Assembly (NCBI GenBank): GCA_011772495.1
Contig: WVZL01000029.1
Span: forward strand, 87,932-148,700
From: Candidatus Aminicenantota bacterium
GTDB taxonomy: Bacteria > Acidobacteriota > Aminicenantia > Aminicenantales > Aminicenantaceae
Length of the DNA stretch: 60,769 nucleotides
Reading direction: 5' to 3'
The first letter of the stretch is position 1; each line of letters starts with the position of its first letter. The position numbers and the translations under genes are program-made. This document shows positions 54,101 through 60,769 of the stretch, piece after piece. The notes under the pieces were generated by a model, which saw only the letters and a list, made by a program, of their open reading frames with translations, had not been told where the DNA came from and did no database searches.

Positions 54101-54620
54101 CATGAGAATTAATTAAATCCTCCCGAGTATATCCGTACTCATCCAGTATATTCAGAATTTGGTCGCGGTCAAAAACCTCTCCCTTCTCTAAATTCAGAAA
54201 GAGCCGTTTGAGATTTTGGGGATTGGGGAAAGGCTTGAGCAAGCCGAAGATATGGGTCACAACCAGGGAAGATGAATTATGGATTAAATCATAGAAAAAC
54301 CTCATTCTCGAGGAGATTGAATCGAGAGATGGAAAAATCTCCAGGTAAGGATTTTCTGAGAGAGAAGGCAGAGAGCTAATGCTTAGATCAGAGGAAAGCT
54401 GGGATAGATAAAACTGGCACTGTTCTTCGATCTCGGAATGAGGAAATGAAGACGGCCGGATAAAAACAATTCTTTTCTTGGATTCCAGGGACAAGGTCGA
54501 GAGAAAATAGGGCTTGGAAGCTTCGACAAGTCCTGTGACTTTCAGACCTTTCTCTCCCTGGTTTATGGCTCTAAGAAGCCTTTTGAATTCGTCTGTTTCT
54601 TTCAGAAAATCCAAGCTCAT
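51180..54620 (-). CDS. mfd: Transcription-repair coupling factor
   Basis: This 1146-residue SF2 translocase removes RNA polymerase stalled at lesions and recruits UvrA. It has a UvrB-like N-terminal module (about 1-340), a CarD-like RNA polymerase-interacting domain (about 478-560, GGDYVVHADYGIGLFMGL), and the helicase core with Walker A GDVGYGKTE (about 633-641) and the DEEQ box with RFGVSHKE (about 734). The C-terminal TRCF domain (about 1000-1090) begins LKVDIRIPEDYLPQINLRLNLY. No Shine-Dalgarno precedes the ATG; a promoter ends six nt upstream, so the message is probably leaderless. It heads the mfd-ppiC-surA operon. Confidence 0.97.
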   Translation of the reverse strand: MSLDFLKETDEFKRLLRAINQGEKGLKVTGLVEASKPYFLSTLSLESKKRIVFIRPSSFPHSEIEEQCQFYLSQLSSDLSISSLPSLSENPYLEIFPSLDSISSRMRFFYDLIHNSSSLVVTHIFGLLKPFPNPQNLKRLFLNLEKGEVFDRDQILNILDEYGYTREDLINSHGEYAWRGGIVDVFSPWRPLPYRIEFSGDEIASIREFDPSSQRSVSKIERICLPSLREFPSSPQFLQEWEEKIRGREEIRHLKDTEEKIGRVKRGDFFPSFFYLSLLHKEHFVPFNHYIRNSLFIIDDIDEVEEEWKQAFKDLSEQYAELKNSGKLCLPPEEIYPPLLWEQIKNEAIHWQELAPKRGRKTFSFSFQSVPEFKNKIPFFLQYMKKLQEERERCFIYFSSTAVRKKMATLLSQSEILHCESSTSFAFPEDGAVVLLVGNLHHGFSYPQEKIAFFSEKDIFTEEKVIVSRLPTKPFLSHFRDLKGGDYVVHADYGIGLFMGLMKMEIERKNREFIEIIYKDEDKLFVPVEDLNLVQKYSRVGSSMPLLNKLGSPSWERTKARTKKAIEKMAKELLHLYAQRKAMKGYSFSHGGDWQSEFERTFEYEETEDQLRAIKEIMSDMEIEFPMDRLLCGDVGYGKTEVAMRASFKAVMDGKQVAVLCPTTVLASQHLKTFRNRMVLFPLRVESLTRLQTKGQQKKIVEDLKKGLIDIVIGTHRLLSKDVQFRDLGILIIDEEQRFGVSHKERIKKMKTDIDVLTLSATPIPRTLNLSLTSLRDMSLIETPPKDRLAIHTVVTPFSPKLIASAVKTELARRGQVYFIHNRIEDIDKVARMIEKYVPQARVAVVHGKMPSATLEKKMIDFINQKFNVLVSTTIIENGIDIPLVNTLIVERADLFGLAQLYQLRGRVGRSSRQAVAYFLVPPFTELTNLAKERLRALQEFTELGSGFRLAAKDLEIRGAGNFLGSEQHGYMEAVGFDYYMHLLEKTIKELKGEAIEEVKSEINLKVDIRIPEDYLPQINLRLNLYKRISSVDDLSKIEKIKEEIEDRYGPLPSSVENLLRYGIIKHLAQKAKINAIDRIGEKIIFKIFPTSSADIARLTKIMEKYSGTITPQGVMSLSIPPRKEAEVMGETISILKELSLYNIIN

Positions 54621-54626
54621 GTTTCT

Positions 54627-54654
54627 ATTATACCCAACACAGCGAGCGAGACAA
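54627..54654 (-). promoter_or_regulatory. Promoter of mfd with leaderless geometry
   Basis: On the minus strand TTGTCT (54649-54654), a 16-nt spacer and perfect TATAAT (54627-54632) are followed by six nt and then the mfd ATG. Transcription would start at or next to the first base of the start codon. Confidence 0.65.
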
Positions 54655-54738
54655 ATGCATTATCCTACAGACGTGTTAACAGAAATAATGGATAAGACTA
54701 AACAGACAGAATAGACTGAACGAATAAAATAGACGGGA

Positions 54739-56877
54739 TTAGATTCTCCACCAGTAGGAGAATTTTATGAAGATGCTATAGTTGTCCTGGCCATACCTGC
54801 CTGATCCCCCCTTCAAGTAATTACTATCAACACCAAAGAAGAACACAGTTCCCGGTCTCAGGATCCAGCTTACCAGGAAGCTACCGTAAATTTCATTATC
54901 TTCGTGGTAGTAATCAACGATAGCCCTCAGGGAGAGGGTTTTGGAAAGCTGGTATGTTGTTCTCTGGCGCACGGCGTTGAAATCATAGATCTGCTCTCCT
55001 CCTCTCTCCTTCCAGAAGGTTTGTTTACTGAAATCTATTGACATCTGAAGCCTTTTATTAGGTTTAACATTGAAATAGAGTCCGTAAGTATTACTCCATC
55101 CAAGAAAAGGATCATCGGGATCATAAAAGATGCTGTTGCCTGTCCTGAAATAAAAACCGAATGGAACCCAGCTAATCAGGTTATTCTCGCCCTCAACGGC
55201 AAAAGAATTCTTATTGAAATCGATCCCTTCGTACCTTTCCATGGAATTCTGGAAGGTAATATCCATCATGCTGAATTCAGTGAACCTTAGGTGAAGATTA
55301 GCCCTAGACCAGCGATCAGTCAAAAGCTCCTCAAAATAAGCATACCTTTGTCCTGCACTGAGCCCGAGTGAGACTTGATTCAGGTATTTTTTCTCAGGAT
55401 AAGTGCGGAGGCTTGTGTAGGCACCCAAAGTTCTGTAATCCACCCGGTTAATATAACCAGAAGAGGCCTCAAAATCTGGATGAATCGAAATCCAGTAAAA
55501 TCCTCCGCCCAGGTGTTTGGAGAAGTAAGAGAAGTCAGCATAAAGGGCCGGAACGACACCTGTTTCCTCGTCATCAAACCTTGTTTTGGAACCTATTGCC
55601 TGAAAAGAGAAAAAGAATTTATCTTTGAACCTGAACTGTCCATCAACGCCTAAAACCCTGTTGTAAGAGCCATCAATCTCTTTATCGGCCAGACAAAACC
55701 CTAGATAAGACTCTTTAAAAACGTCGGTCTTGATGCGGAAGATATTAAAGAGCGCATTATCATCCCGGCTTTCTCCTCCATTATGGACTTCCCAAAGGCT
55801 TTCTGTGGGATTGGTATCATAAGCAGAGAGAATGCCGTATGTGAAGCGCCCCACTTTCCCAGTTAGCTTTGCTCCGCCAGCAGGGTCGATGATTCTTCGG
55901 GTATAGACCATATCGATTTCAGGAAAGCGAAAGATTTCCATCCCTTCCAGGAAAAAGGGTCTTTTTTCAGAATAGTAGAGAGCAAACCTCTGGTTTATGT
56001 CAATCTGAGGTGCATCCGCCTCGATGTGGCTAAAATCAGGATTGAGGGTAAGATCAAGGGTCAAATCAGAGCTAATCCCCCATTTGAAATTCATCCCAGG
56101 CTGAAGATCTGCTTTTTCATCTTTATTTTTGAGCGAAGTGAATATAGGCATGAGCTCGAAGTTTTTCCCTTTCTCCACCTTCCCCTGAATCATGATCTCT
56201 CTTTCCTGAGTAAGCAAACCGGGTATCGATTTTGATACCGGAGGCCAGATAACAATCTCTCCTTTACGGGCAATGGTCCTGCCGAGCATAACTCCCCAGA
56301 CCTTACTCTCTTTATCAGGGAATCGAATGCTCTTGAACGGAATTGCCATCTCCACAGTATAGCCTTCTTTATCAATCTTTCCGTCCGAACGGAAAACTGT
56401 ATCCCAACTCTCGTCCATATTATCGCTTCCGCCTTCTTCAACTCGCATCATATCCATCTGAATACCTCGAGGATTGATAAAAAATGAAAAAGCCCGGCGC
56501 TTCTCGTTAAAAGTGTCTATAAAAACAGCGATCCAATCATCATCAATGATGTTGTCGCGATTGGTTATGGTCGCTCTTAATTTCTTCGGGTCAGAATCAT
56601 AACAGCGAAAAGCGAAATAAAAACATTTCTTATCATAGCCGATATAAGCTACGGTTTTTTCAGTAGGCGTTCCCTTTTCTTTAGGAGTAAGCTGGAGAAA
56701 ACCTTCGATTTTTAGGGCCTCTCTTTCCCAGAGTGAATTTTCAATAACTCCATCAATCTTCGGCGGCTGAGAAATCTTTGGAATCTCCAAAATCTCCTGC
56801 GAAGAAGTAAAGGAGAATTGAGGCAAGAGAAAAAGACTGAAGGAAAAAATCAGAATTAATCCTGCCTTTTTTATCAT
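54739..56877 (-). CDS. CBM9-like and DUF5916 outer-membrane protein
   Basis: This 712-residue protein has a signal peptide (1-25) and an N-terminal carbohydrate-binding family 9-like domain (about 32-215, IPKISQPPKIDGVIENSLWE ... YTVEMAIPFKSIRF). A DUF5916 beta-barrel-like region follows to the C-terminus (LTLDLTLNPDFSHIEADAPQ, then a repeated aromatic/polar strand pattern, ending FIKFSYWWRI). Such proteins are common in Bacteroidota and Acidobacteria and are thought to be outer-membrane, ligand unknown. It is monocistronic, with AGGATAG before the ATG. Confidence 0.88.
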   Translation of the reverse strand: MIKKAGLILIFSFSLFLLPQFSFTSSQEILEIPKISQPPKIDGVIENSLWEREALKIEGFLQLTPKEKGTPTEKTVAYIGYDKKCFYFAFRCYDSDPKKLRATITNRDNIIDDDWIAVFIDTFNEKRRAFSFFINPRGIQMDMMRVEEGGSDNMDESWDTVFRSDGKIDKEGYTVEMAIPFKSIRFPDKESKVWGVMLGRTIARKGEIVIWPPVSKSIPGLLTQEREIMIQGKVEKGKNFELMPIFTSLKNKDEKADLQPGMNFKWGISSDLTLDLTLNPDFSHIEADAPQIDINQRFALYYSEKRPFFLEGMEIFRFPEIDMVYTRRIIDPAGGAKLTGKVGRFTYGILSAYDTNPTESLWEVHNGGESRDDNALFNIFRIKTDVFKESYLGFCLADKEIDGSYNRVLGVDGQFRFKDKFFFSFQAIGSKTRFDDEETGVVPALYADFSYFSKHLGGGFYWISIHPDFEASSGYINRVDYRTLGAYTSLRTYPEKKYLNQVSLGLSAGQRYAYFEELLTDRWSRANLHLRFTEFSMMDITFQNSMERYEGIDFNKNSFAVEGENNLISWVPFGFYFRTGNSIFYDPDDPFLGWSNTYGLYFNVKPNKRLQMSIDFSKQTFWKERGGEQIYDFNAVRQRTTYQLSKTLSLRAIVDYYHEDNEIYGSFLVSWILRPGTVFFFGVDSNYLKGGSGRYGQDNYSIFIKFSYWWRI

Positions 56878-57093
56878 TGTTTCTATCCTGAGTTATCTGA
56901 ATTTCTTATCATCTTACCTACTGATTCATAATTTCACTTAAGTAAACGAAAAAAAGGGCAAAAAGGTTTTGCATTTTAAAAAAATTGAAATATGACACAA
57001 CAAGTGAAATCAAGGAATAACTATAAGATGTAAGTTGCAGGATTCCGAAGCTAATTTAAAAATAAATAGCTACCTCATAAATAACAACATCTT

Positions 57094-57348
57094 TTATAAG
57101 AATGAAATTTCCCATTCTCCTGATTCATACACTTTGATCTCGACTATCTCACCTTCCATCTTGCACTTGTAAACTTCAAACCTCCTTCCAGATTTCTGGT
57201 CTAGAACTCTCTTTCTCGAAATAATCTCTTCAATATTGAATTCGCGGTTGCCGATTATGACCGCCTTCGGAATTTCCTTTCCCTTGTAGCCGGAATAAAA
57301 TTTCAGTTCGAACATTCCACCTTCTTCGTTCTTTTTTGGCTGGCGCAT
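57094..57348 (-). CDS. Small conserved-looking protein of unknown function
   Basis: This 84-residue protein is predicted to be all-beta with one short helix: FELKFYSGYKGKEIPKAVII then IEEIISRKRVLD and CKMEGEIVEIKVYESGEWEISF. AGGAGAAAG precedes the ATG, which supports translation. I do not recognise the family. It is divergent from the exported amidotransferase gene. Confidence 0.6.
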   Translation of the reverse strand: MRQPKKNEEGGMFELKFYSGYKGKEIPKAVIIGNREFNIEEIISRKRVLDQKSGRRFEVYKCKMEGEIVEIKVYESGEWEISFL

Positions 57349-57452
57349 GATTCTTTCTCCTGGAGTTTCTGCAGTTAAAATAGTTCTACGGATATTCTAT
57401 TATAATATTTATAGTTATAGGACACAAAGAGATGCAGGAGAAAATGCGGAAG

Positions 57453-57545
57453 AAAGGGGACAGGCTACTTTTTCTTTGTGAGCTCTCTATTAGTAGAAAC
57501 TGTCATCTTCCTTACTCCTGAAAAAGTAGCCTGTCCCCTTTTTTT
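57453..57545. repeat. Perfect 22-bp inverted repeat (GGGGACAGGCTAC hairpin)
   Basis: The arms at 57453-57474 and 57519-57541 are perfect complements over 22 bp (GGGGACAGGCTACTTTTTC on the left), with a loop of about 45 nt, followed by a T run on the plus strand and preceded by purines. The arm sequence is shared with 35684-35808. It lies between divergent genes (57348 and 57637), so it is not placed as a simple terminator. Confidence 0.85.
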
Positions 57546-57636
57546 ATAGAAAGTATTGCTAATACAGGAAAAGAAATCTATAATTCAAACCAAAATTTAT
57601 GAAGAAAATCCTAATCAAAGTAAAGGAGAATCTAAG

Positions 57637-58791
57637 ATGAAATTGATTTTCTCAAAAAAACGTCTTTTCATTCTATTCATCCTCTTCTTGTTTTCCGGAG
57701 GAACGCTTTTTTCCCAATCCTCAGATAGATACTTTGATAAAGCAGAACCGACCTTCAAAGAAGTACGGCTAGCAATTCTCTATCCTTCTATCGGATCTAT
57801 CAAATCTCTTGTCGAGCTCAGGAAACAGAGCCTTTTTCCGCAAGAAAACCTGATAGTCATCGGCGTTTACCACCAAAAGGAGAGGACCAACCTCGAGGAA
57901 TCAAAAGAATTCATTAAAGAAAACAATATGGAATGGTTCAAGTTTCATCAAGTCTCAGGCGAGCTCAATAAAGATATTCTTTTTCAAAAAAATTCCTGCA
58001 CTGAGGATTTTAAAAATATCTTTCAGAAATCTGACGGCATTATATTCTTTGGTGGGGCAGACATTCCTCCCTCCATTTACAGGAGTAAAACAAACCTCCT
58101 AACCCATATCTCAACACCATACCGTCACTTTCTTGAGCTCTCCTTTATATTTCATCTTTTGGGAGGATTTCAGGAAGAAAACTTTAAAGCTTTCCTCGGA
58201 CCTTCCCCAAAATTTCCCATCCTGGGCATATGCCTTGGAGCCCAGAGCCTCAATGTAGGAACAGGAGGAACACTGACTCAAGACATCTGGTCAGTGAAGT
58301 ACGGGAAAAAATATTTTGAAGACGTGATCGGCCTCGGGAGAGAAAACTGGCATGCCAATCCCCTTGCCCGTCTTTATCCTGAAGAAAAACTTTTATCCTT
58401 CAACATGCATCCCATAAGGCTCATCGAAAACGGGAAATTCTGCTCTGAGATCGGTTTCAATAAAGATGACACTCCTTACATCCTCAGTGCTCACCACCAG
58501 ATGGCTGATAAGTTAGGGAAAAGGATAAGAATTGCTGCCACATCTTTGGACGGGAAAGTTGTGGAAGCCATCGAACATGAAGAATATCCTAATGTGTTTG
58601 GTGTCCAGTTCCATCCGGAATTTCCCAATCTCTGGGATCACGAGGAAAAGTTCAGGTTTACCCCTCAGGACAAAGAGGAAAAGAGCTTGCTTTCCGTCCT
58701 GGAAAGCAACCCGCCGAGCCTTGCTTTCCATAAAAAGATTTGGTCCTGGTTCAGCCAAAAATTAAAGGAATATCACGAGAGCAAAAAATAG
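57637..58791 (+). CDS. Exported class I glutamine amidotransferase-like protein (gamma-glutamyl hydrolase type)
   Basis: This ~384-residue protein has a signal peptide (MKLIFSKKRLFILFILFLF...) followed by a class I amidotransferase fold. The triad is intact: Cys199 in GICLGAQSLN, and His326 and Glu328 in VQFHPEFP. FFGGADIPPSIYRS near residue 150 and a Gly-rich HQMADKLG motif resemble the C26 gamma-glutamyl hydrolase / PuuD-type group, but export is unusual for those. I chose ATG 57637, with AAAGGAG nine nt upstream; a TTG at 57556 would hide the signal peptide. Substrate is unknown. Confidence 0.85.
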   Translation: MKLIFSKKRLFILFILFLFSGGTLFSQSSDRYFDKAEPTFKEVRLAILYPSIGSIKSLVELRKQSLFPQENLIVIGVYHQKERTNLEESKEFIKENNMEWFKFHQVSGELNKDILFQKNSCTEDFKNIFQKSDGIIFFGGADIPPSIYRSKTNLLTHISTPYRHFLELSFIFHLLGGFQEENFKAFLGPSPKFPILGICLGAQSLNVGTGGTLTQDIWSVKYGKKYFEDVIGLGRENWHANPLARLYPEEKLLSFNMHPIRLIENGKFCSEIGFNKDDTPYILSAHHQMADKLGKRIRIAATSLDGKVVEAIEHEEYPNVFGVQFHPEFPNLWDHEEKFRFTPQDKEEKSLLSVLESNPPSLAFHKKIWSWFSQKLKEYHESKK

Positions 58792-58828
58792 GAGAACATA
58801 GGCATTACAGAATTTAGGAATCACAAAG

Positions 58829-60769
58829 TCACTTTTGCCTTTCTAATAACCCCAATATACCGGACAAAATAATGACTGTTGATAAAAAACAGGCACCCAC
58901 ACCTATGAACATGGCAACACCAAGACTGGCAAATCCAGGCCAGACTGAAAACACAAGAGAACCAAAAGCTAGCATTGTCGTAGCGCTAGTGAGAAGGATA
59001 GCCTTTCCAGTGCTGGCAAAGACTTGAGTTATCTTTCCTTTTCCTTCAATACGCCAGCGGTGCAGTATATGAACTCCATCATCCACTCCTATTCCGACAA
59101 TCATCGGAAGACCCATAACGCTCATCACAGTTAACTTCATTCCGGCCAAACCCATAATACCCACCATCCAGAAAACACCTATAGTCAGGGGGATCATGGC
59201 CATAAGAGCATGCCCTGGCTTTCTGTAATCTAACCATAGGAGGAAAAAAACAACCAAAAGCGCCAGCAGAATCGCGTTTCTCCCGTCTTTCCCGATAATC
59301 TCAATAAGGGCCCTAAAAACAGGCGGCATCCCGGTAGTATTTTCGCTGACTCTTTCTAAATCTCCAACAAAGCGCTTTAAAAATTCTGCGTCCTGCCAGA
59401 TATTATCCGCAGGAAATATCGTAACTAAAAATTTTGTTCTATCCTCATTCACATACCTGTCTAGGACAGATAGAGGAAGATTTTCAAACTGAATCGGCTC
59501 TTCCGAAGACATTTGGATAACCGAGTTTTTAAAATATGGAGCGAAATCTTTCTGGAATTCGTCCATTCCAGCCAATGCCTTCTTTCTATCCTTTTCTATA
59601 ACTTCGATTAAATCCTTGATTAGACTCTTGGGCTCAGGATCATCAGCTTCACCCACAATCTCAGCACATTTGCTATCCACCTTATCCTGACCTCCTAAAA
59701 ATGCCATATCCTGAATCTCTATAATGTTCATCTCCAATCGACCGAGTTCCTGGAGGAATTTCTCATAACTCTCTCGTCTAAAAGTACTCCTCGGCTGAGA
59801 AACTTCTATCGCCTTTCGAATTTCATTGATGAAAGGGATTCTCCTTTCCTGCTGTTTCTTCGAAGGGAGGTAGACCGAGATATCTTCTGCTAAAGCTACT
59901 GAACCTATGCCCTTGGTTTCTTCAGCAATGGCTCTTGACTCGGCAACGCTATCAGTCAAAATCAAGGCATAATCCATGCTCATGTCAAATTTTTCCAGCA
60001 CAGTATCCTGAAGTGTAATCGAAGGCAATCCTTTCGGCTCCAGATTCATGTAGTTCTGGTCAAAAGAAACTTTGGTCGCAGAAAAGACTAAAAAGGCAGT
60101 AACAAGAATAGAGGCGATAAGGGTAGCAAGATATCGCAGGGATAGAAATTTTCCCATATTTCCCAGGGATTTGAAGGAAATGTCCTTCAAGGTAAACTCT
60201 TTTCCGAACTTCCCTTTTTTCCTCTTTTTCTCAAATCGACGTTCGCGCAGAACTAGAAGAGAAGGAAGGAAGAGGAAAGTCGCGATTAATATAGCAATCA
60301 AACCTGCACCAGTGACAAAGCCCAGCTCTTTCATTCCGCGGGAGCTGCTGATGCTCAATGTAAAAAAAGCAATGCTCGTTGTTAGTCCTCCGGTAAGAAT
60401 GCCTTTTCCGCTCTTGAGAAATGTCTCTTCCATAGATACTTCAATCTTTTTCCCTAAAGATCTTCCTTCCGTAAAACCGGAAATCATATGAATCGAAAAA
60501 TCAATACCTAAACCGACCAGGATCACTGCCATCATGTAGGTCATAATATTCAAGGTTCCTACCAAGATAAAAGCTAGCCCCATAGCCCAGATGATTCCAA
60601 CCACCAAGTTAAGTAAACCCAAAACCGGTGCAACCCACATTCTGAAGGAAATAACCAATAAGAAAAATACTGCAACCAAGGCGATAACGGTCGTATAACC
60701 TATGCTTTTCTCGCTGTAAACCATCTCATCATGCTCCACAGGCATCATACCTGTCAGACCTGCTTTCAC
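58829..60769 (-). CDS. RND/MMPL-family exporter, C-terminal part (5' end outside window)
   Basis: This is at least 646 residues of an RND-superfamily permease whose N-terminus lies beyond the right edge; the frame is open there and the GTG at the edge is not a convincing start. Two membrane bundles are seen (about 25-215 and 490-640), each with the sterol-sensing-like pattern: VGLGIDFSIHMISGF and VGIGVDDGVHILHRW. A periplasmic loop lies between. The pattern matches MMPL/HpnN-like lipid or hydrophobic-compound exporters. Substrate is unknown. Confidence 0.9.
   Translation of the reverse strand: MKAGLTGMMPVEHDEMVYSEKSIGYTTVIALVAVFFLLVISFRMWVAPVLGLLNLVVGIIWAMGLAFILVGTLNIMTYMMAVILVGLGIDFSIHMISGFTEGRSLGKKIEVSMEETFLKSGKGILTGGLTTSIAFFTLSISSSRGMKELGFVTGAGLIAILIATFLFLPSLLVLRERRFEKKRKKGKFGKEFTLKDISFKSLGNMGKFLSLRYLATLIASILVTAFLVFSATKVSFDQNYMNLEPKGLPSITLQDTVLEKFDMSMDYALILTDSVAESRAIAEETKGIGSVALAEDISVYLPSKKQQERRIPFINEIRKAIEVSQPRSTFRRESYEKFLQELGRLEMNIIEIQDMAFLGGQDKVDSKCAEIVGEADDPEPKSLIKDLIEVIEKDRKKALAGMDEFQKDFAPYFKNSVIQMSSEEPIQFENLPLSVLDRYVNEDRTKFLVTIFPADNIWQDAEFLKRFVGDLERVSENTTGMPPVFRALIEIIGKDGRNAILLALLVVFFLLWLDYRKPGHALMAMIPLTIGVFWMVGIMGLAGMKLTVMSVMGLPMIVGIGVDDGVHILHRWRIEGKGKITQVFASTGKAILLTSATTMLAFGSLVFSVWPGFASLGVAMFIGVGACFLSTVIILSGILGLLERQK

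Overview
The window reads as a contiguous piece of a bacterial chromosome of moderate GC from a didermic (outer-membrane) organism. LptF/LptG, SurA-type chaperones, a TonB-dependent receptor and a DUF5916 outer-membrane barrel show the outer membrane. The TonB receptor has an N-terminal carboxypeptidase-regulatory domain, a VWFA-related protein of the kind common in Acidobacteria follows it, and PPDK, a flavodiiron protein, proline dehydrogenase and two Na+-coupled amino-acid transporters are also present. Together these suggest a fermentative, peptide/amino-acid-using member of Acidobacteriota or Candidatus Aminicenantes. That placement is inference from gene content; no rRNA is present.

Layout. 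0-8.3 kb: the end of proline dehydrogenase, PPDK, an aminotransferase, the pyrimidine operon pyrK-pyrD-pyrF and a Yip1-like membrane protein. 8.4-8.6 kb: tRNA-Cys(GCA) and tRNA-Gly(GCC), both with encoded CCA. 8.6-17.7 kb: a secreted unknown, HU, the overlapping ddl-ruvX-mltG operon, a secreted unknown, endonuclease Q with a C-terminal clamp-binding-like motif, and a ClC antiporter with CBS and TrkA-C domains. 17.8-26.2 kb: secreted and envelope proteins (DUF1028, a TPR protein, a TonB receptor with an EF-hand, a VWFA protein) and a BFN nuclease-like protein. 26.3-33.5 kb, all on the minus strand: purC, a PHP phosphoesterase, cvpA, a mini-Fis protein, a perfect CIRCE element, groES-groEL with a strong terminator, and an lptF-lptG fusion gene. 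33.8-39.1 kb: pgeF, a radical SAM protein, an MFS transporter, an unknown and a flavodiiron protein. 39.7-46.5 kb: two Na+/amino-acid symporters, one with an added extracytoplasmic domain, then an envC-ctpA-yibQ-like cluster in which the first two products have lost their catalytic residues. 46.6-60.8 kb: a membrane protein, a lipoprotein, pyruvoyl-dependent arginine decarboxylase, surA/ppiC/mfd, a DUF5916 protein, an exported class I amidotransferase and the end of an RND/MMPL exporter.

The most distinctive non-coding content is a set of dispersed palindromic repeats. Three related composite elements (about 19.0-19.3, 33.55-33.84 and 39.17-39.63 kb) share a shell bounded by inverted repeats but carry different hairpin modules inside. 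Some of those inner modules also occur alone elsewhere in the window (28.8 and 47.6 kb). A second family, built on GGGCTTGAT-AA-ATCAAGCCC, forms short clusters at 12.6, 37.1 and 49.1 kb. No transposase, prophage, CRISPR array or obvious defence system was found.
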